A stretch of 64,000 nt of DNA from Phycisphaeraceae bacterium (GTDB lineage Bacteria > Planctomycetota > Phycisphaerae > Phycisphaerales > UBA1924), in assembly GCA_020639215.1 (NCBI GenBank), contig JACKHA010000005.1, positions 62,001-126,000 on the forward strand. The letters are read 5' to 3'. The position numbers and the translations under genes are program-made. Below, piece by piece: positions 24,735-33,134 of the stretch. Each line of letters opens with the position of its first letter. Position 1 is the first letter of the stretch. Under the pieces are notes generated by a model. That model was not told the origin of the DNA. It was given only the letters and a program-made list of their open reading frames with translations, and searched no databases.

Positions 24735-26426
24735 TCACACGAGCAGGCCCTGACCCGTCATCTCGCGCGGCTGCTCGATGCCCATCATCTCCAGCGCGGT
24801 GGGCAGGATGTCCCCCAGCCGCCCGCGGGCCTTGCGCACGCTCGGGTCGAACCACCCGGCCGGGTCGGTATCGCCGCGCAGGCGTCGGCCCCGCACCGCC
24901 TCGCCCACCACGATCAGCGGCACGTCGTAGGTCGTGTGGGCCGTGTGCGGTGCGCTCGTCGCCGGGTCGAACATCTGCTCGGCGTTGCCGTGGTCGGCGG
25001 TGACGATCAGCGACCCGCCGCGGGCCAGCGTCGCCTCCACGATCCGCCCGACGCACATGTCGACCGTCTCGCACGCCTTGATCGCGGCCTGCAGGTTGCC
25101 CGTGTGCCCGACCATGTCGGGATTGGCGAAGTTCACGACGATGAGGGCCGGGCAGCTATCCGACCGGAGTTGCTCCAGCACCGCCTCGCACACCGCCTCG
25201 GCCGACATCTCCGGCTGCAGGTCGTAGGTTTTGACTTTCGGGCTGGGCGGGTTCTCGCGCGTCTCGCCGGGCCACGCCTCCTCGCGGTAGTCGTTGAAGA
25301 AGAAGGTCACGTGCGGGTACTTCTCCGTCTCGGCGCAGCGGAACTGGGCCAGGCTCTGCTTTGAAACCCACTCGCCACCGGTATTGACCATCCGCGGCGG
25401 CTTCGGGAACGCCACGCCCGACACGTGCGGCGTCAGGGCCTGCCAGTAGTCCGTCATCGTCGCGTAGTGCAGGTCGAGGCGCCTGCCCCGATCGAACCCA
25501 ACGGCGCCGGTGTCGGGCGAGGGCTTGACGTTGGCCCACTGCTCGTCGGGGAAGACGAAGGCGGCGGAGATCTCGCGCGGGCGGTCGCCGCGGTAGTTGT
25601 AGAAGATGACCGAGTCGCCGTCGCGGATCCGCGACGCGGCGGCCTGTTCCGGCGTCCCGATCGGCGTCGGCGTGACGAACTCGTCGCCCTTGAGCGTCTG
25701 GCCCGAGGGGTTGTCGTAGTAGTGCTGGATCGCCTGCTCGAATGAGGGCGCGAGCCGGGGCGTCCCCGCCCCGGTCAGGCAGTCGTACGCGTCCTTCACC
25801 CGCTCCCACCGGTGGTCGCGGTCCATCGCCCAGTACCGCCCCATCACCGACGCGATCCGCCCCACGCCCGCCGCCTCGCACATCCCGGCGACCTGGCGCG
25901 CGTACTCCAGCCCCGTGAACGGCCCGGTGTCACGCCCGTCGGTGAACAGGTGCACGAACACGCGGTCGCCGGGCATTCCCAGGCGGGCCGCGGCTCTCAG
26001 CAGCGCATCCAGATGCTCCAGCAGCCCGTGGACGCCGGCGTCGGAGTTGATCCCCATCAGGTGCAGCGACGAAGCGCGGGACTTGGCGTGGTCGACCGCG
26101 CCCTTCACGGCGTCGTTGGTGTGCAGACCGTCGCGGCACGCGCGGGTCATCACCAGCGACTCCTGCGGCACCACGCGCCCCGCACCGATGTTCTGGTGCC
26201 CCACCTCGCTGTTGCCCATCGTGCCCTCGGGCAGGCCGACGTCCTCGCCAGAGGTCTTGATGAGCGTCCAGGGCCACTCGCGCATGAGGCGATCGGCGAC
26301 CGGTGTGGTGGCCAGGTGCACGGCGTTGAACGGGTCGTGCGTTGGATTGGGGTTGCAGCCCCAGCCGTCGCGGATGACTAGGACGAGGGGGGTGTGGCCA
26401 GCGGCGGGCGTCTTGGCGGCGGTCAT
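24735..26426 (-). CDS. gpmI: 2,3-bisphosphoglycerate-independent phosphoglycerate mutase
   Basis: This enzyme interconverts 3- and 2-phosphoglycerate in glycolysis with two Mn2+ ions. The 563-residue product has VLVIRDGWGCNP at the start (metal Asp), GNSEVGHQNIGAGR with the phospho-accepting Ser (about 72-85), VHLFTDGRDTGP, and the C-terminal metal site VNFANPDMVGHTG and TADHGNAEQM. Length is somewhat above the usual 510-550. Residues about 218-226 (TGAGTPRLA) are encoded by a 26-bp segment identical to a dispersed spacer repeat. The substrate also links to the glycerate kinase at 3605. Confidence 0.97.
   Translation of the reverse strand: MTAAKTPAAGHTPLVLVIRDGWGCNPNPTHDPFNAVHLATTPVADRLMREWPWTLIKTSGEDVGLPEGTMGNSEVGHQNIGAGRVVPQESLVMTRACRDGLHTNDAVKGAVDHAKSRASSLHLMGINSDAGVHGLLEHLDALLRAAARLGMPGDRVFVHLFTDGRDTGPFTGLEYARQVAGMCEAAGVGRIASVMGRYWAMDRDHRWERVKDAYDCLTGAGTPRLAPSFEQAIQHYYDNPSGQTLKGDEFVTPTPIGTPEQAAASRIRDGDSVIFYNYRGDRPREISAAFVFPDEQWANVKPSPDTGAVGFDRGRRLDLHYATMTDYWQALTPHVSGVAFPKPPRMVNTGGEWVSKQSLAQFRCAETEKYPHVTFFFNDYREEAWPGETRENPPSPKVKTYDLQPEMSAEAVCEAVLEQLRSDSCPALIVVNFANPDMVGHTGNLQAAIKACETVDMCVGRIVEATLARGGSLIVTADHGNAEQMFDPATSAPHTAHTTYDVPLIVVGEAVRGRRLRGDTDPAGWFDPSVRKARGRLGDILPTALEMMGIEQPREMTGQGLLV
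25750..25775. repeat. CCGGGG repeat copy inside gpmI
   Basis: These 26 bases are identical to the first 26 bases of the arm at 35311-35337 and contain the self-complementary core CCGGGGCGTCCCCGCCCCGG. Here the element is in frame within the gpmI coding region and adds or replaces about nine residues in what looks like a surface loop. Confidence 0.85.
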
Positions 26427-26476
26427 GGCAGAGTGTAGAGATCACGCCGTGGACGTCGGCGGATTCCGGCTCCGCC

Positions 26477-26959
26477 TCACACTTGCGCGAGCACCTTCTC
26501 CCACTTCATCGCGTCGCCCGGCTCCCTCGACTCGGCCCACTTGACCTTGCCCGCACCCGTCTGGCTCCTGCCGACCACCACCGTCGCCCGGCGCGTCGTG
26601 TTCATGTCCGCCCAGTGCAGCCCGAACGCCTTGGTCACGTGGCGGTGCTGGTCCGAGAGCAGCGTGTGCTGGAACCCCTCGGCCGCGGCCCAGGCCTTGA
26701 GCACGAACGGCGAGTCGCACGAGATGCCCACGACCTCGGCCCCCTTGGCCTTCCAGTCGGCCATTTCCTTGGTGATGCACTTCATCTCGGTGCCGCACAC
26801 GCCCGTGAACGCGAACGGGAAGAAGCACAGCACGACGTCGCCTTTCTTGACCGCCTCGCCCAGGGTCCAGTCCGTGCGGTCCTGGTTCGAGACGGTGAAA
26901 TCGGGGGCGGCCTCGCCGGCGGCGATGGGGGACGGGCGTGGGGTGGGGGTGGTCGGCAT
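26477..26959 (-). CDS. Peroxiredoxin (AhpC/TSA family)
   Basis: This is a thiol peroxidase of 160 residues that reduces hydrogen peroxide and organic peroxides. The thioredoxin-like fold is marked by AAPDFTVSNQDRTDWTL and FFPFAFTGVCGTEMKCITKE (about 46-65). The peroxidatic Cys is in TGVC, and a second Cys sits in EMKC seven residues later. VVGISCDSPFVLKAWA follows. The TxxC context and length fit the AhpE/BCP-like atypical groups; which Cys resolves the sulfenate is not certain. It is a single gene 50 bp upstream of gpmI on the same strand and possibly co-transcribed with it. Confidence 0.92.
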   Translation of the reverse strand: MPTTPTPRPSPIAAGEAAPDFTVSNQDRTDWTLGEAVKKGDVVLCFFPFAFTGVCGTEMKCITKEMADWKAKGAEVVGISCDSPFVLKAWAAAEGFQHTLLSDQHRHVTKAFGLHWADMNTTRRATVVVGRSQTGAGKVKWAESREPGDAMKWEKVLAQV

Positions 26960-27053
26960 GGCTGGCTCCGGAGTTCGTGGGGATCGCCCGAGGGTATCCC
27001 GATGGCGCGGCGTCGCGCCCCCGAGCGCCAGTCTCGCCGCTTAGAATGACCAC

Positions 27054-27347
27054 ATGTCCAGCGTCAAGGGGCGATTCAGGAGCGTCGGGCAGGAGCATCT
27101 CGAAGGCGACCTCGTCGAGGAGTCGAGCCCGCTGTTCGGCCTTGTCTGGACCAATCCGGATCGCGTGGGCGGCGCCCCGTGCTTCTTTGGTACCCGCGTG
27201 CCCGTGCGCATCCTGTTCGACTACGTGTGTGACGGTGCGCCGATCGAGGAGTTCGTCACAAACTACCCCCCCATCTCGCGCGAGGAGGCGGAAGAAGTGC
27301 TGCGTCTGGCCGAGTCCCGCCTGTTGTCGCGGGACCGCGCGGCGTGA
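27054..27347 (+). CDS. DUF433 antitoxin-like protein
   Basis: The 97-residue protein has the DUF433 core: RVGGAPCFFGTRVPVRILFDY (about 37-57) and FVTNYPPISREEAEEVLRLA (about 67-86), a small winged-helix fold related to VapB antitoxins. Its stop overlaps the GTG start of a DUF5615 gene (GTGA). DUF433-DUF5615 pairs are regarded as type II toxin-antitoxin modules, in which this protein would neutralise the toxin and repress the operon. That role is by family analogy and no operator is visible by eye. Confidence 0.9.
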   Translation: MSSVKGRFRSVGQEHLEGDLVEESSPLFGLVWTNPDRVGGAPCFFGTRVPVRILFDYVCDGAPIEEFVTNYPPISREEAEEVLRLAESRLLSRDRAA

Positions 27348-27685
27348 GGGTGCTGCTCGACCACTGCGTCCCGCGCCTGCTCGGGCCTTTGCTCGAAGGG
27401 CACGAGGTCCAGACCGCCGCCGAACGGGGCTGGGACGAGCTCCGCAACGGGGAACTCCTGCGGGCCGCCGCCGAGGACGGATTCGACGCGATGCTGACGG
27501 TCGACGCCGGTATCGCCCACCAGCAGGATCGCGATTCGCTGCCGCTGGCGGTCGTGCTGATCCGGTCGAGATCGAATCGAATCGTCGATGTGCGTCCGCT
27601 CGTTCCCGCGATCCTCAACGCGGTCCGCGGGCGCCCTCCCAAGGGCTTCGTCGAGGTCGATGGGCGACCGCAGAGAGGTCGGTAG
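27344..27685 (+). CDS. DUF5615 PIN-like toxin
   Basis: The 113-residue protein begins VRVLLDHCVPRLLGPLLEGH, a PIN-like opening with the first acidic metal ligand, followed by GWDELRNGELLRAAAEDGFDAMLTVD, which contributes the further acids. DUF5615 proteins are predicted RNases related to VapC. It is coupled to the DUF433 gene by a 4-bp overlap. The C-terminus ends in a basic GRPQRGR tail. Function is by family analogy. The pair is a compact accessory island between housekeeping genes. Confidence 0.88.
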   Translation: MRVLLDHCVPRLLGPLLEGHEVQTAAERGWDELRNGELLRAAAEDGFDAMLTVDAGIAHQQDRDSLPLAVVLIRSRSNRIVDVRPLVPAILNAVRGRPPKGFVEVDGRPQRGR

Positions 27686-27788
27686 CGGCATCGCGCACGC
27701 GCCCTCGCGCGGACCGCCCCGAACGCCCCGCGCCGGATACCCTCTGCCATCGCGAGCCCCCCGGCCCCCGGTCAGAGCAGGAGGCGAC

Positions 27789-28637
27789 ATGACCACGACC
27801 GCGACGCTGCTGGACCGCTACGCCCTGGTGCGTGACCGCATCGCCGAGGCCGCGCGCCGCTCCGGTCGGACGGAGCGCGACATCATCCTGGTCGCCGTCA
27901 CCAAGCACGCCGACCCCACCCAGATCAGGGTGCTGCTCGAGGCCGGGCACCGCGACCTGGGCGAGAACAAGGTCCAACAGCTCCAGCAGCGGGTCGCCCT
28001 CGTGGACGAGTACCTCGACCGCCTCCGCGTGCTCTCCGGCACGCGCGACGCGCGTGAGAAGTCCGCCGACGTGCTCGGCGAGGCCCGCGGGCCGTCGGCC
28101 CTGCCAGCCCCGGTCCGCTGGCACATGATCGGGCACCTCCAGCGGAACAAGGCCAAGAAGGTCGTGGAGTGCTGCCGCCTGGTCCACTCGATCGACTCGC
28201 TCCGCCTGGCCGAGGAGATCCAGAGCGTTGCCCTGCGGCGCGACCAGGTCGTGGACGTGCTGCTGCAGGTCAACTGCTCGGGCGAGGACCAGAAGCACGG
28301 CTGCCCGCCCGCCGCCGCGGGGGCGCTGGCCGAGCAGATCGACACCATGGTCAACCTCCGCGTCCGCGGCCTGATGACCATGGCCGCCGACACCCGGGCC
28401 GACCAGGACGCCGCCCAGGGCGAGGCCGCCACCCGGGCCGCGTTTTCCCGCTGCCGCGACCTGTTCGAGGACGTGGCCCGCCTGCGCCTGGGCGGGGGCG
28501 CGTTCAACCTGCTGTCGATGGGCATGTCGAGCGACTTCGAGATCGCGATCGAGGAGGGGGCCAACATCGTCCGCGTGGGCTCGGCGATCTTCGGCGACGC
28601 CATCACGCCCGACGCGGCCGAGGACGACGAGGACTGA
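27789..28637 (+). CDS. YggS-family PLP homeostasis protein
   Basis: This is a small PLP-binding protein of the alanine-racemase barrel fold that buffers pyridoxal phosphate and affects amino-acid pools. The 282-residue product has DIILVAVTKHADPTQIRVLL (about 31-50) with the PLP lysine in VTK, DLGENKVQQ, WHMIGHLQRNKAKKVVE, and the C-terminal GMSSDFEIAIEEGANIVRVG. It is longer than the usual 225-235 residues because of a loop at about 83-110 and one at 197-220. I chose ATG 27789; the frame upstream overlaps the toxin gene. GGAGG lies five or six bases before it. Confidence 0.94.
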   Translation: MTTTATLLDRYALVRDRIAEAARRSGRTERDIILVAVTKHADPTQIRVLLEAGHRDLGENKVQQLQQRVALVDEYLDRLRVLSGTRDAREKSADVLGEARGPSALPAPVRWHMIGHLQRNKAKKVVECCRLVHSIDSLRLAEEIQSVALRRDQVVDVLLQVNCSGEDQKHGCPPAAAGALAEQIDTMVNLRVRGLMTMAADTRADQDAAQGEAATRAAFSRCRDLFEDVARLRLGGGAFNLLSMGMSSDFEIAIEEGANIVRVGSAIFGDAITPDAAEDDED

Positions 28638-28693
28638 GCCCGTCCTGGTCGCGCAGGATTCCAACGTGCGTCGGCGGAGTGTCCGTCGCCCGA

Positions 28694-30382
28694 CTACCAG
28701 ATGAACCGCATCCGCCCGAAGTCGATCATCGGCACCGGGCGTTCGCGCTTCATCGCCGGGAAGTACACGAAGAACGCCTTGCCGATCAGGAGGTCGCGCG
28801 GCACGACGCCCATCGTGTCGTCCAGTTCCGCCGCCACCCAAGGGTCGGGGCGGTCCCAGAGCCGGGCGTCGAGCGACGCGGCCGAGTTGTCGCCGCAGGT
28901 GAAGTACTGGTCGGGTCCGAGCAGGTTGGGCTGCTCGGGGTGCGTGCCCCGGGCGGGCTGGTTCTCCAGCGGGTGCGGACCGTCCTGATCGCCTCGATAG
29001 ATCGTGGCCTGGTAGTACAGGTCGTGGTCCAGTCCGACGCGTGTCATCGTCACCGGGCCGCGGACCTCCCACCGCGCCGTCGATGGGCGGTACAGGCTCT
29101 TCACGGCGAAGATGTTGCGTGACACCAGCGCGTCGCTGATCTGCGCCAGGTTGAGTTCGGCAGGGATGTCGACGCTGGCCCGTCCGCCCCGGTACGCCGC
29201 CTCGGCGTCCAGCAGGTCGTCGATCGACCGCCCCATCGCGTGCTCGATCCGCTCGGCGGGCGACCAGTCGTATTCGGCGTACGCCACGCGCCGCCCGTCG
29301 ACCACCAGCCCGATCGCCTGGTCCGCGTGCCAGAACTCCACGTCGGTGAAGCGATCCGTCGCCAGCGGAGCGCCCAGCGTCCCCGTCGCCATCGTCTCCC
29401 ACTCGCCCGGTTCGTCCACGCCGAGCCCGTCGGCGGTCGGCACCGGACGCCGCCGGATCGTCACGCTCGTTGAGTCGATGTCGCCCCTGATCTCGAACCC
29501 GCAGGTCGTGATGATCGGCGAGACCACCACGCCCTGGGCATCGGGGCGGACTCCCGCCCGGATGCGGATGTCGGGCACGAAGAACCGCAGCGTTCCCGAG
29601 CCGGTGCTCCGGACGTTGTAGGGGCAGAAGTCGTCGATCGGGCGGGCCACGTCGTTCCACCGGATCGTCGCGACGCCCGAACCGCGATGCACGTACGCCG
29701 GGTCCGTGCCCACCTCGAATCCGCCCGTGCCGACCCAGGGCGACACCCAGTTCGGCGCGAGCGTCGGGCTTAGCGGCGCGTACTCGCTCGAGAACACCGG
29801 CATCCACAGCGTCTGCTGCACACGTTCCGGCTTGCGCGCGATGCGCCATCCGGACGCGTGCCAATCCACGGGCGCTTCCTCGCCCGCCGGCGGCGTCCTC
29901 ACGAACACGTCGCCGTGGATCAGCGCCACCTGCTCGCCCGCCAGCCCGATCAACCGCTTGATGTAGTTCTCGTCCGGGTTCGTCGGGTTCTTGAACACCA
30001 CGCAGTCGAATCGGGCCGGGTCGTACAGGTACGGCAGGTACTTGAGCACGAAGATCCGGTCGCCGCCCATCAGCGGCTCACGCGGGCGGGAGTTGACCTC
30101 CACCCCGGTCATCGGGTCCTCGACCCGGAACAGGCCCTGGTTGGCAGGCGTCCCGCCGGGCCCATCCAACCACGGCGTCATCGACCAGTTGTACCCCGAT
30201 ACGTCGCTGGTCAGGTTGACGTGCGCCCCCATCAGCGTCGGTGCCATCGAGCCCGTCGGGATCAGGAACGCCTCGATCACGAACCCGCGGAACACGAACG
30301 CCATCACGAAGGCGATGATCAGCTGCGTGACCGTCTCCTTGATGCTGGATCGATGGTGCGGGGCCTGCTCGGTCTCGGGCAT
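28694..30382 (-). CDS. lepB: Signal peptidase I with a large internal insert
   Basis: This is the membrane protease that removes signal peptides with a Ser/Lys dyad. One N-terminal helix (about 18-38) leads to IPTGSMAPTLMG with the nucleophile Ser45. The general-base Lys142 lies in NYIKRLIGLAGEQ, and the closing box CGDNSAASLDARLW begins near 496. The 562-residue product is about twice the usual size. Some 40 extra residues follow the Ser box and about 345 residues separate the Lys and GDN boxes. The insert is beta-rich, with IRWNDVARPIDDF, TTCGFEIRGDIDSTSVTIRR and DVEFWHADQAIGLVVDGRRV. It resembles a lectin-like sandwich, though that is inference. ATG 30382 starts the family similarity. Confidence 0.93.
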   Translation of the reverse strand: MPETEQAPHHRSSIKETVTQLIIAFVMAFVFRGFVIEAFLIPTGSMAPTLMGAHVNLTSDVSGYNWSMTPWLDGPGGTPANQGLFRVEDPMTGVEVNSRPREPLMGGDRIFVLKYLPYLYDPARFDCVVFKNPTNPDENYIKRLIGLAGEQVALIHGDVFVRTPPAGEEAPVDWHASGWRIARKPERVQQTLWMPVFSSEYAPLSPTLAPNWVSPWVGTGGFEVGTDPAYVHRGSGVATIRWNDVARPIDDFCPYNVRSTGSGTLRFFVPDIRIRAGVRPDAQGVVVSPIITTCGFEIRGDIDSTSVTIRRRPVPTADGLGVDEPGEWETMATGTLGAPLATDRFTDVEFWHADQAIGLVVDGRRVAYAEYDWSPAERIEHAMGRSIDDLLDAEAAYRGGRASVDIPAELNLAQISDALVSRNIFAVKSLYRPSTARWEVRGPVTMTRVGLDHDLYYQATIYRGDQDGPHPLENQPARGTHPEQPNLLGPDQYFTCGDNSAASLDARLWDRPDPWVAAELDDTMGVVPRDLLIGKAFFVYFPAMKRERPVPMIDFGRMRFIW

Positions 30383-30550
30383 GGGCCAAGGGTAGCGGCA
30401 ACCTCCACCCCCGTCGGCCTCGTCGGGGCGTGGAATACGGACGACGCGCCCCCTGTTCCTACCATCACCCGTGCGCGCCGGGGACCCGCTTCGGTCCCGC
30501 CCCGGCAGTCTTCGTCCGATCCGCAACGAATCCCAATGGAGGATGCGCCC

Positions 30551-31543
30551 ATGAAACCCCTGATGACCCTCGTCGCCTGCGCCGCTCCCTGCCTGGCCCT
30601 GCTGGCTGGCACCGCCGCGACGGGCACCACTCTGGTCCAGCCCGTGGCCCGCGACGCCGCCCCACCCATCGTCAACGCGACCTGCCCGGTCGGCGGGGGC
30701 GAGATCGACGGCACCACGTTCGTCGAGTTCGAGGGTGTGCGCGTCGGGTTCTGCTGCCCCGGGTGCGACGACCGCTTCGAGGGGTGGGACGCCCAGCGGA
30801 AGCGGGCCTTCATCGCCGAAGCCCGGGCCGCCGCCCAGCCCCACGACCACGACGCCGCCGGGCACCATCGCGACGGGGATCGCGACCACGCGGGCCACGG
30901 CGATCACGCGGACCCCCACGCCGAGCACGACGCCGACCACATGCCCCTGGTGGGCATTTACTACCTGCCCGACTGCCCGGTCGCGGGCGACGAGATCAAC
31001 CCCGGGCGGGCCGTGGTCAAGGAGTTCGAGGGCCGCGAGGTCCGCCTGTGCTGCACCCGCTGCGAGGCCCGCTTCGACGACAACCCGGGCGAGTACTTGG
31101 CCAAGATCGACGAGATGATGATCGCGGACCAGCTGCCGCTGTACCCGATGACCGACTGCCTGGTCATGGAGGGGCACGAGCTCGACGACGACGCGATCAA
31201 CATGGTCTACAAGAACCGGCTCGTGCGATTCTGCTGCGAGGGCTGCATCGCCGACTTCGAGGCCGACCCCGAGGCCTACCTGCACCGCCTCGACGAGGCC
31301 GCCGCCGAGGCCCAGCGCGAGTCCTACCCGCTTACCGAGTGCGTGGTGGCCGGGCACGAGATCGCCGACGGCGAGGAGCCGACGGAGGTCGTGGTGGCCG
31401 GACGCCTCATCCGCCTGTGCTGCCCGGACTGCATGGAGGCCCTGGTGCGTAATCCCGCCGAGTACATCGCCAAGATCGACGAGGCCCGTGCCGCCCAGGG
31501 CGAGCACGAGGACCACGCCGCCCCGGTTATGAACGGGCGCTGA
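30551..31543 (+). CDS. Secreted four-repeat Cys protein with His-rich linker (TRASH/YHS-like, metal binding?)
   Basis: The 330-residue product has a signal peptide (about 1-25). Four repeats follow, each with one Cys about 23-26 residues before a CCxxC cluster: C45 with C68-C69-C72, C142 with C167-C168-C171, C203 with C228-C229-C232, and C264 with C290-C291-C294. The form is CP.GG...V.F.G..V.FCC..C...F, then a helix of the type NPxEYLxKIDE. Between repeats 1 and 2 is a linker with ten His in residues 98-130. This resembles TRASH/YHS metal-binding modules, so periplasmic heavy-metal binding is likely but unproven. I chose ATG 30551 with AATGGAGG eight bases upstream. A stem-loop terminator follows the stop. 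Confidence 0.85.
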   Translation: MKPLMTLVACAAPCLALLAGTAATGTTLVQPVARDAAPPIVNATCPVGGGEIDGTTFVEFEGVRVGFCCPGCDDRFEGWDAQRKRAFIAEARAAAQPHDHDAAGHHRDGDRDHAGHGDHADPHAEHDADHMPLVGIYYLPDCPVAGDEINPGRAVVKEFEGREVRLCCTRCEARFDDNPGEYLAKIDEMMIADQLPLYPMTDCLVMEGHELDDDAINMVYKNRLVRFCCEGCIADFEADPEAYLHRLDEAAAEAQRESYPLTECVVAGHEIADGEEPTEVVVAGRLIRLCCPDCMEALVRNPAEYIAKIDEARAAQGEHEDHAAPVMNGR

Positions 31544-31586
31544 GCCCCGCGGCCCGGGCCGCCGGCGATCGAGGGCCACAAGTAGA

Positions 31587-31622
31587 GCGCCGATCGGGAA
31601 CCCTCCCGGTCGGCGCTTTTCT
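31587..31622 (+). terminator. Intrinsic terminator of the Cys-repeat gene
   Basis: GCGCCGATCGGGA (31587-31599) pairs with TCCCGGTCGGCGC (31604-31616) with one wobble pair and an ACCC loop. TTTTCTT follows at once. It sits 43 bases past the stop at 31543. Confidence 0.92.
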
Positions 31623-31676
31623 TGCTGAAAGGGCCGGTGCGCCTGTGCCGGTGCACGAGGTCGCCGCCCACCGGGC

Positions 31677-32840
31677 TCACCCGTCCGCCCGCTCGCCCCC
31701 CGAGGGTTCCCGCCCTGGCAGTTCCGGCGCCGTCGGGAAGTCCTGCTGCCTCGGCCTGGGGTGCGGGGCCAGAAGCGACGCCACGATGCCCGTCGCCAGG
31801 ATCCCGACCACGATCCCCAGGGCCGCCTCGTTGGGGATCTTCAGCGCCGTGTGGATCAGGCACATCTTGACCCCGATGAACATGAGCACCACCACCAGCG
31901 CCGGCTTGAGGAACCGGAAGGTGTGCAACATCGCCGACAGGCACGAGTACAGCGACCGCAACCCCAGGATTGCCATGATGTTGCTCGTGAACACGATGAA
32001 CGGGTCCGCCGTGATCGCGAAGATGGCCGGGATCGAGTCCACAGCGAAGATCAGGTCCGTGAACTCGATCGCGATCAGCGCGACGAGAAGCGGGGTCGCG
32101 TGTCGCCTCCCGTCGATCCGGATCAGGAACCGCTGCCCGTCGAGGCGCTGGGTGATCGGGAAGAACCGCCCCAGCAGGCGCGCGATCGGCCCCAGCGAGG
32201 GCTCGTCGTGGTTCTCCTTGGTGAACGCCATCTTGATGGCCGTGAAGATCAGGATGGCCCCGAAGACGTAGATGATCCAGTCGAACCGCTTGATCAGCGC
32301 CACCCCGAGCACGATCATCAGCCCGCGCATGATGATCGCCCCGAGGATGCCCCAGAACAGCACCCGGTGCTGGTTCTCCTTGGGCACCTTCAGCGAGCCG
32401 AAGATCACCGCCATCACGAACAGGTTGTCCATCGACAACGACAGCTCGATCACGTATCCCGTGAAGTACTCGCCCATCGCCGCCAGGCCCGAGACGGTCT
32501 TGGTCGTCCCGGCCTCGCCCATCACCGGCACGTTCATCCCGAGCCCGAACCAGTGTTGCTCGTACGCGAAGTAGAGCGGCACCGTGAACAGCAGCGCGAA
32601 CGACACCCAGAACGCGGACCACCCCAGCGCCTCCTTGAGGCGAACCGCGTGGGCCTTGCGGTGGAACACAAACAGGTCCAGGCACAGCAGCCCGATCACC
32701 GCGACGATGAACACGCCGTAGAGCAGCATCCGCCCGGCGCTGTCGCCCGAGGCCGCCGCCGCTCCGCCCGCGTTCGCACCCACGGGCGCGGCGGCACCGA
32801 CGGTCGCAATCGTGTCGCACAGCAGTCCTGGGAGCAGCAT
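31677..32840 (-). CDS. TerC/Alx-family membrane protein (probable Mn2+ exporter)
   Basis: This 387-residue multi-pass membrane protein belongs to the TerC family (Alx, YkoY), whose members export manganese. FTGYVIELSLSMDNLFVMAV and IEFTDLIFAVDSIPAIFAIT are the paired TerC signatures, with the metal-binding Asp and Ser-Met-Asp residues in membrane helices. Nine or so hydrophobic segments are visible. I chose ATG 32840, which has GGAGG four bases upstream, over an upstream in-frame GTG. The leader carries a yybP-ykoY motif (32893-32998), which supports manganese as both signal and substrate. The C-terminal 30 residues are Pro/Arg-rich and polar. Confidence 0.94.
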   Translation of the reverse strand: MLLPGLLCDTIATVGAAAPVGANAGGAAAASGDSAGRMLLYGVFIVAVIGLLCLDLFVFHRKAHAVRLKEALGWSAFWVSFALLFTVPLYFAYEQHWFGLGMNVPVMGEAGTTKTVSGLAAMGEYFTGYVIELSLSMDNLFVMAVIFGSLKVPKENQHRVLFWGILGAIIMRGLMIVLGVALIKRFDWIIYVFGAILIFTAIKMAFTKENHDEPSLGPIARLLGRFFPITQRLDGQRFLIRIDGRRHATPLLVALIAIEFTDLIFAVDSIPAIFAITADPFIVFTSNIMAILGLRSLYSCLSAMLHTFRFLKPALVVVLMFIGVKMCLIHTALKIPNEAALGIVVGILATGIVASLLAPHPRPRQQDFPTAPELPGREPSGGERADG

Positions 32841-32867
32841 CGGGCCTCCGCGCACAAAACCGACACC

Positions 32868-32889
32868 GCCGGGAGCGCGCGCCCCCGGC
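32868..32889 (-). promoter_or_regulatory. Hairpin between riboswitch and TerC start (possible expression platform)
   Basis: On the minus strand, GCCGGGGGCG pairs with CGCTCCCGGC (about nine pairs, one wobble). It starts three bases after the end of the aptamer. GGTGTCGGTTTTGTG follows, so the T-run is offset by some ten bases. It may form a weak terminator or control access to the GGAGG at 32845-32849. Confidence 0.5.
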
Positions 32890-32892
32890 CGG

Positions 32893-32998
32893 TTGGTCTT
32901 GCCGTCTGCATCCGAGGCAGTCAGGCGCCGGGCCCGGGCGACGCCCGAGGCCGTGTTGACGACGCCTGGTCCCGCTCCAGCGGGCGGCTACTCCCCAA
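32893..32998 (-). promoter_or_regulatory. yybP-ykoY (manganese) riboswitch
   Basis: Read on the minus strand, the element begins TTGGGGAGTAGCCG. It continues with a GC stem (CCCGC-TGGA-GCGGG), has GGCGTCGTCAACACGG as the second conserved loop, and ends GGCAAGACCAA, whose CCAA pairs with the opening TTGG. The GGGGAGUAG and CGUCAACA loops are the two conserved Mn2+-binding segments of this class. It precedes a TerC/Alx gene, the most typical setting, by about 50 bases. Confidence 0.9.
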
Positions 32999-33134
32999 CA
33001 GGAAGCCATCATGGTTGCACGGTGCGCCGCCAGAGTCCAACGCGCGTGACGCGCACGGGGTCGGCACGCCCCGCCCGCTCGAACCCAGCCCCCAACCACG
33101 CCGTACTATTCCCAACCCTCGAGAGGAGCCCGCC

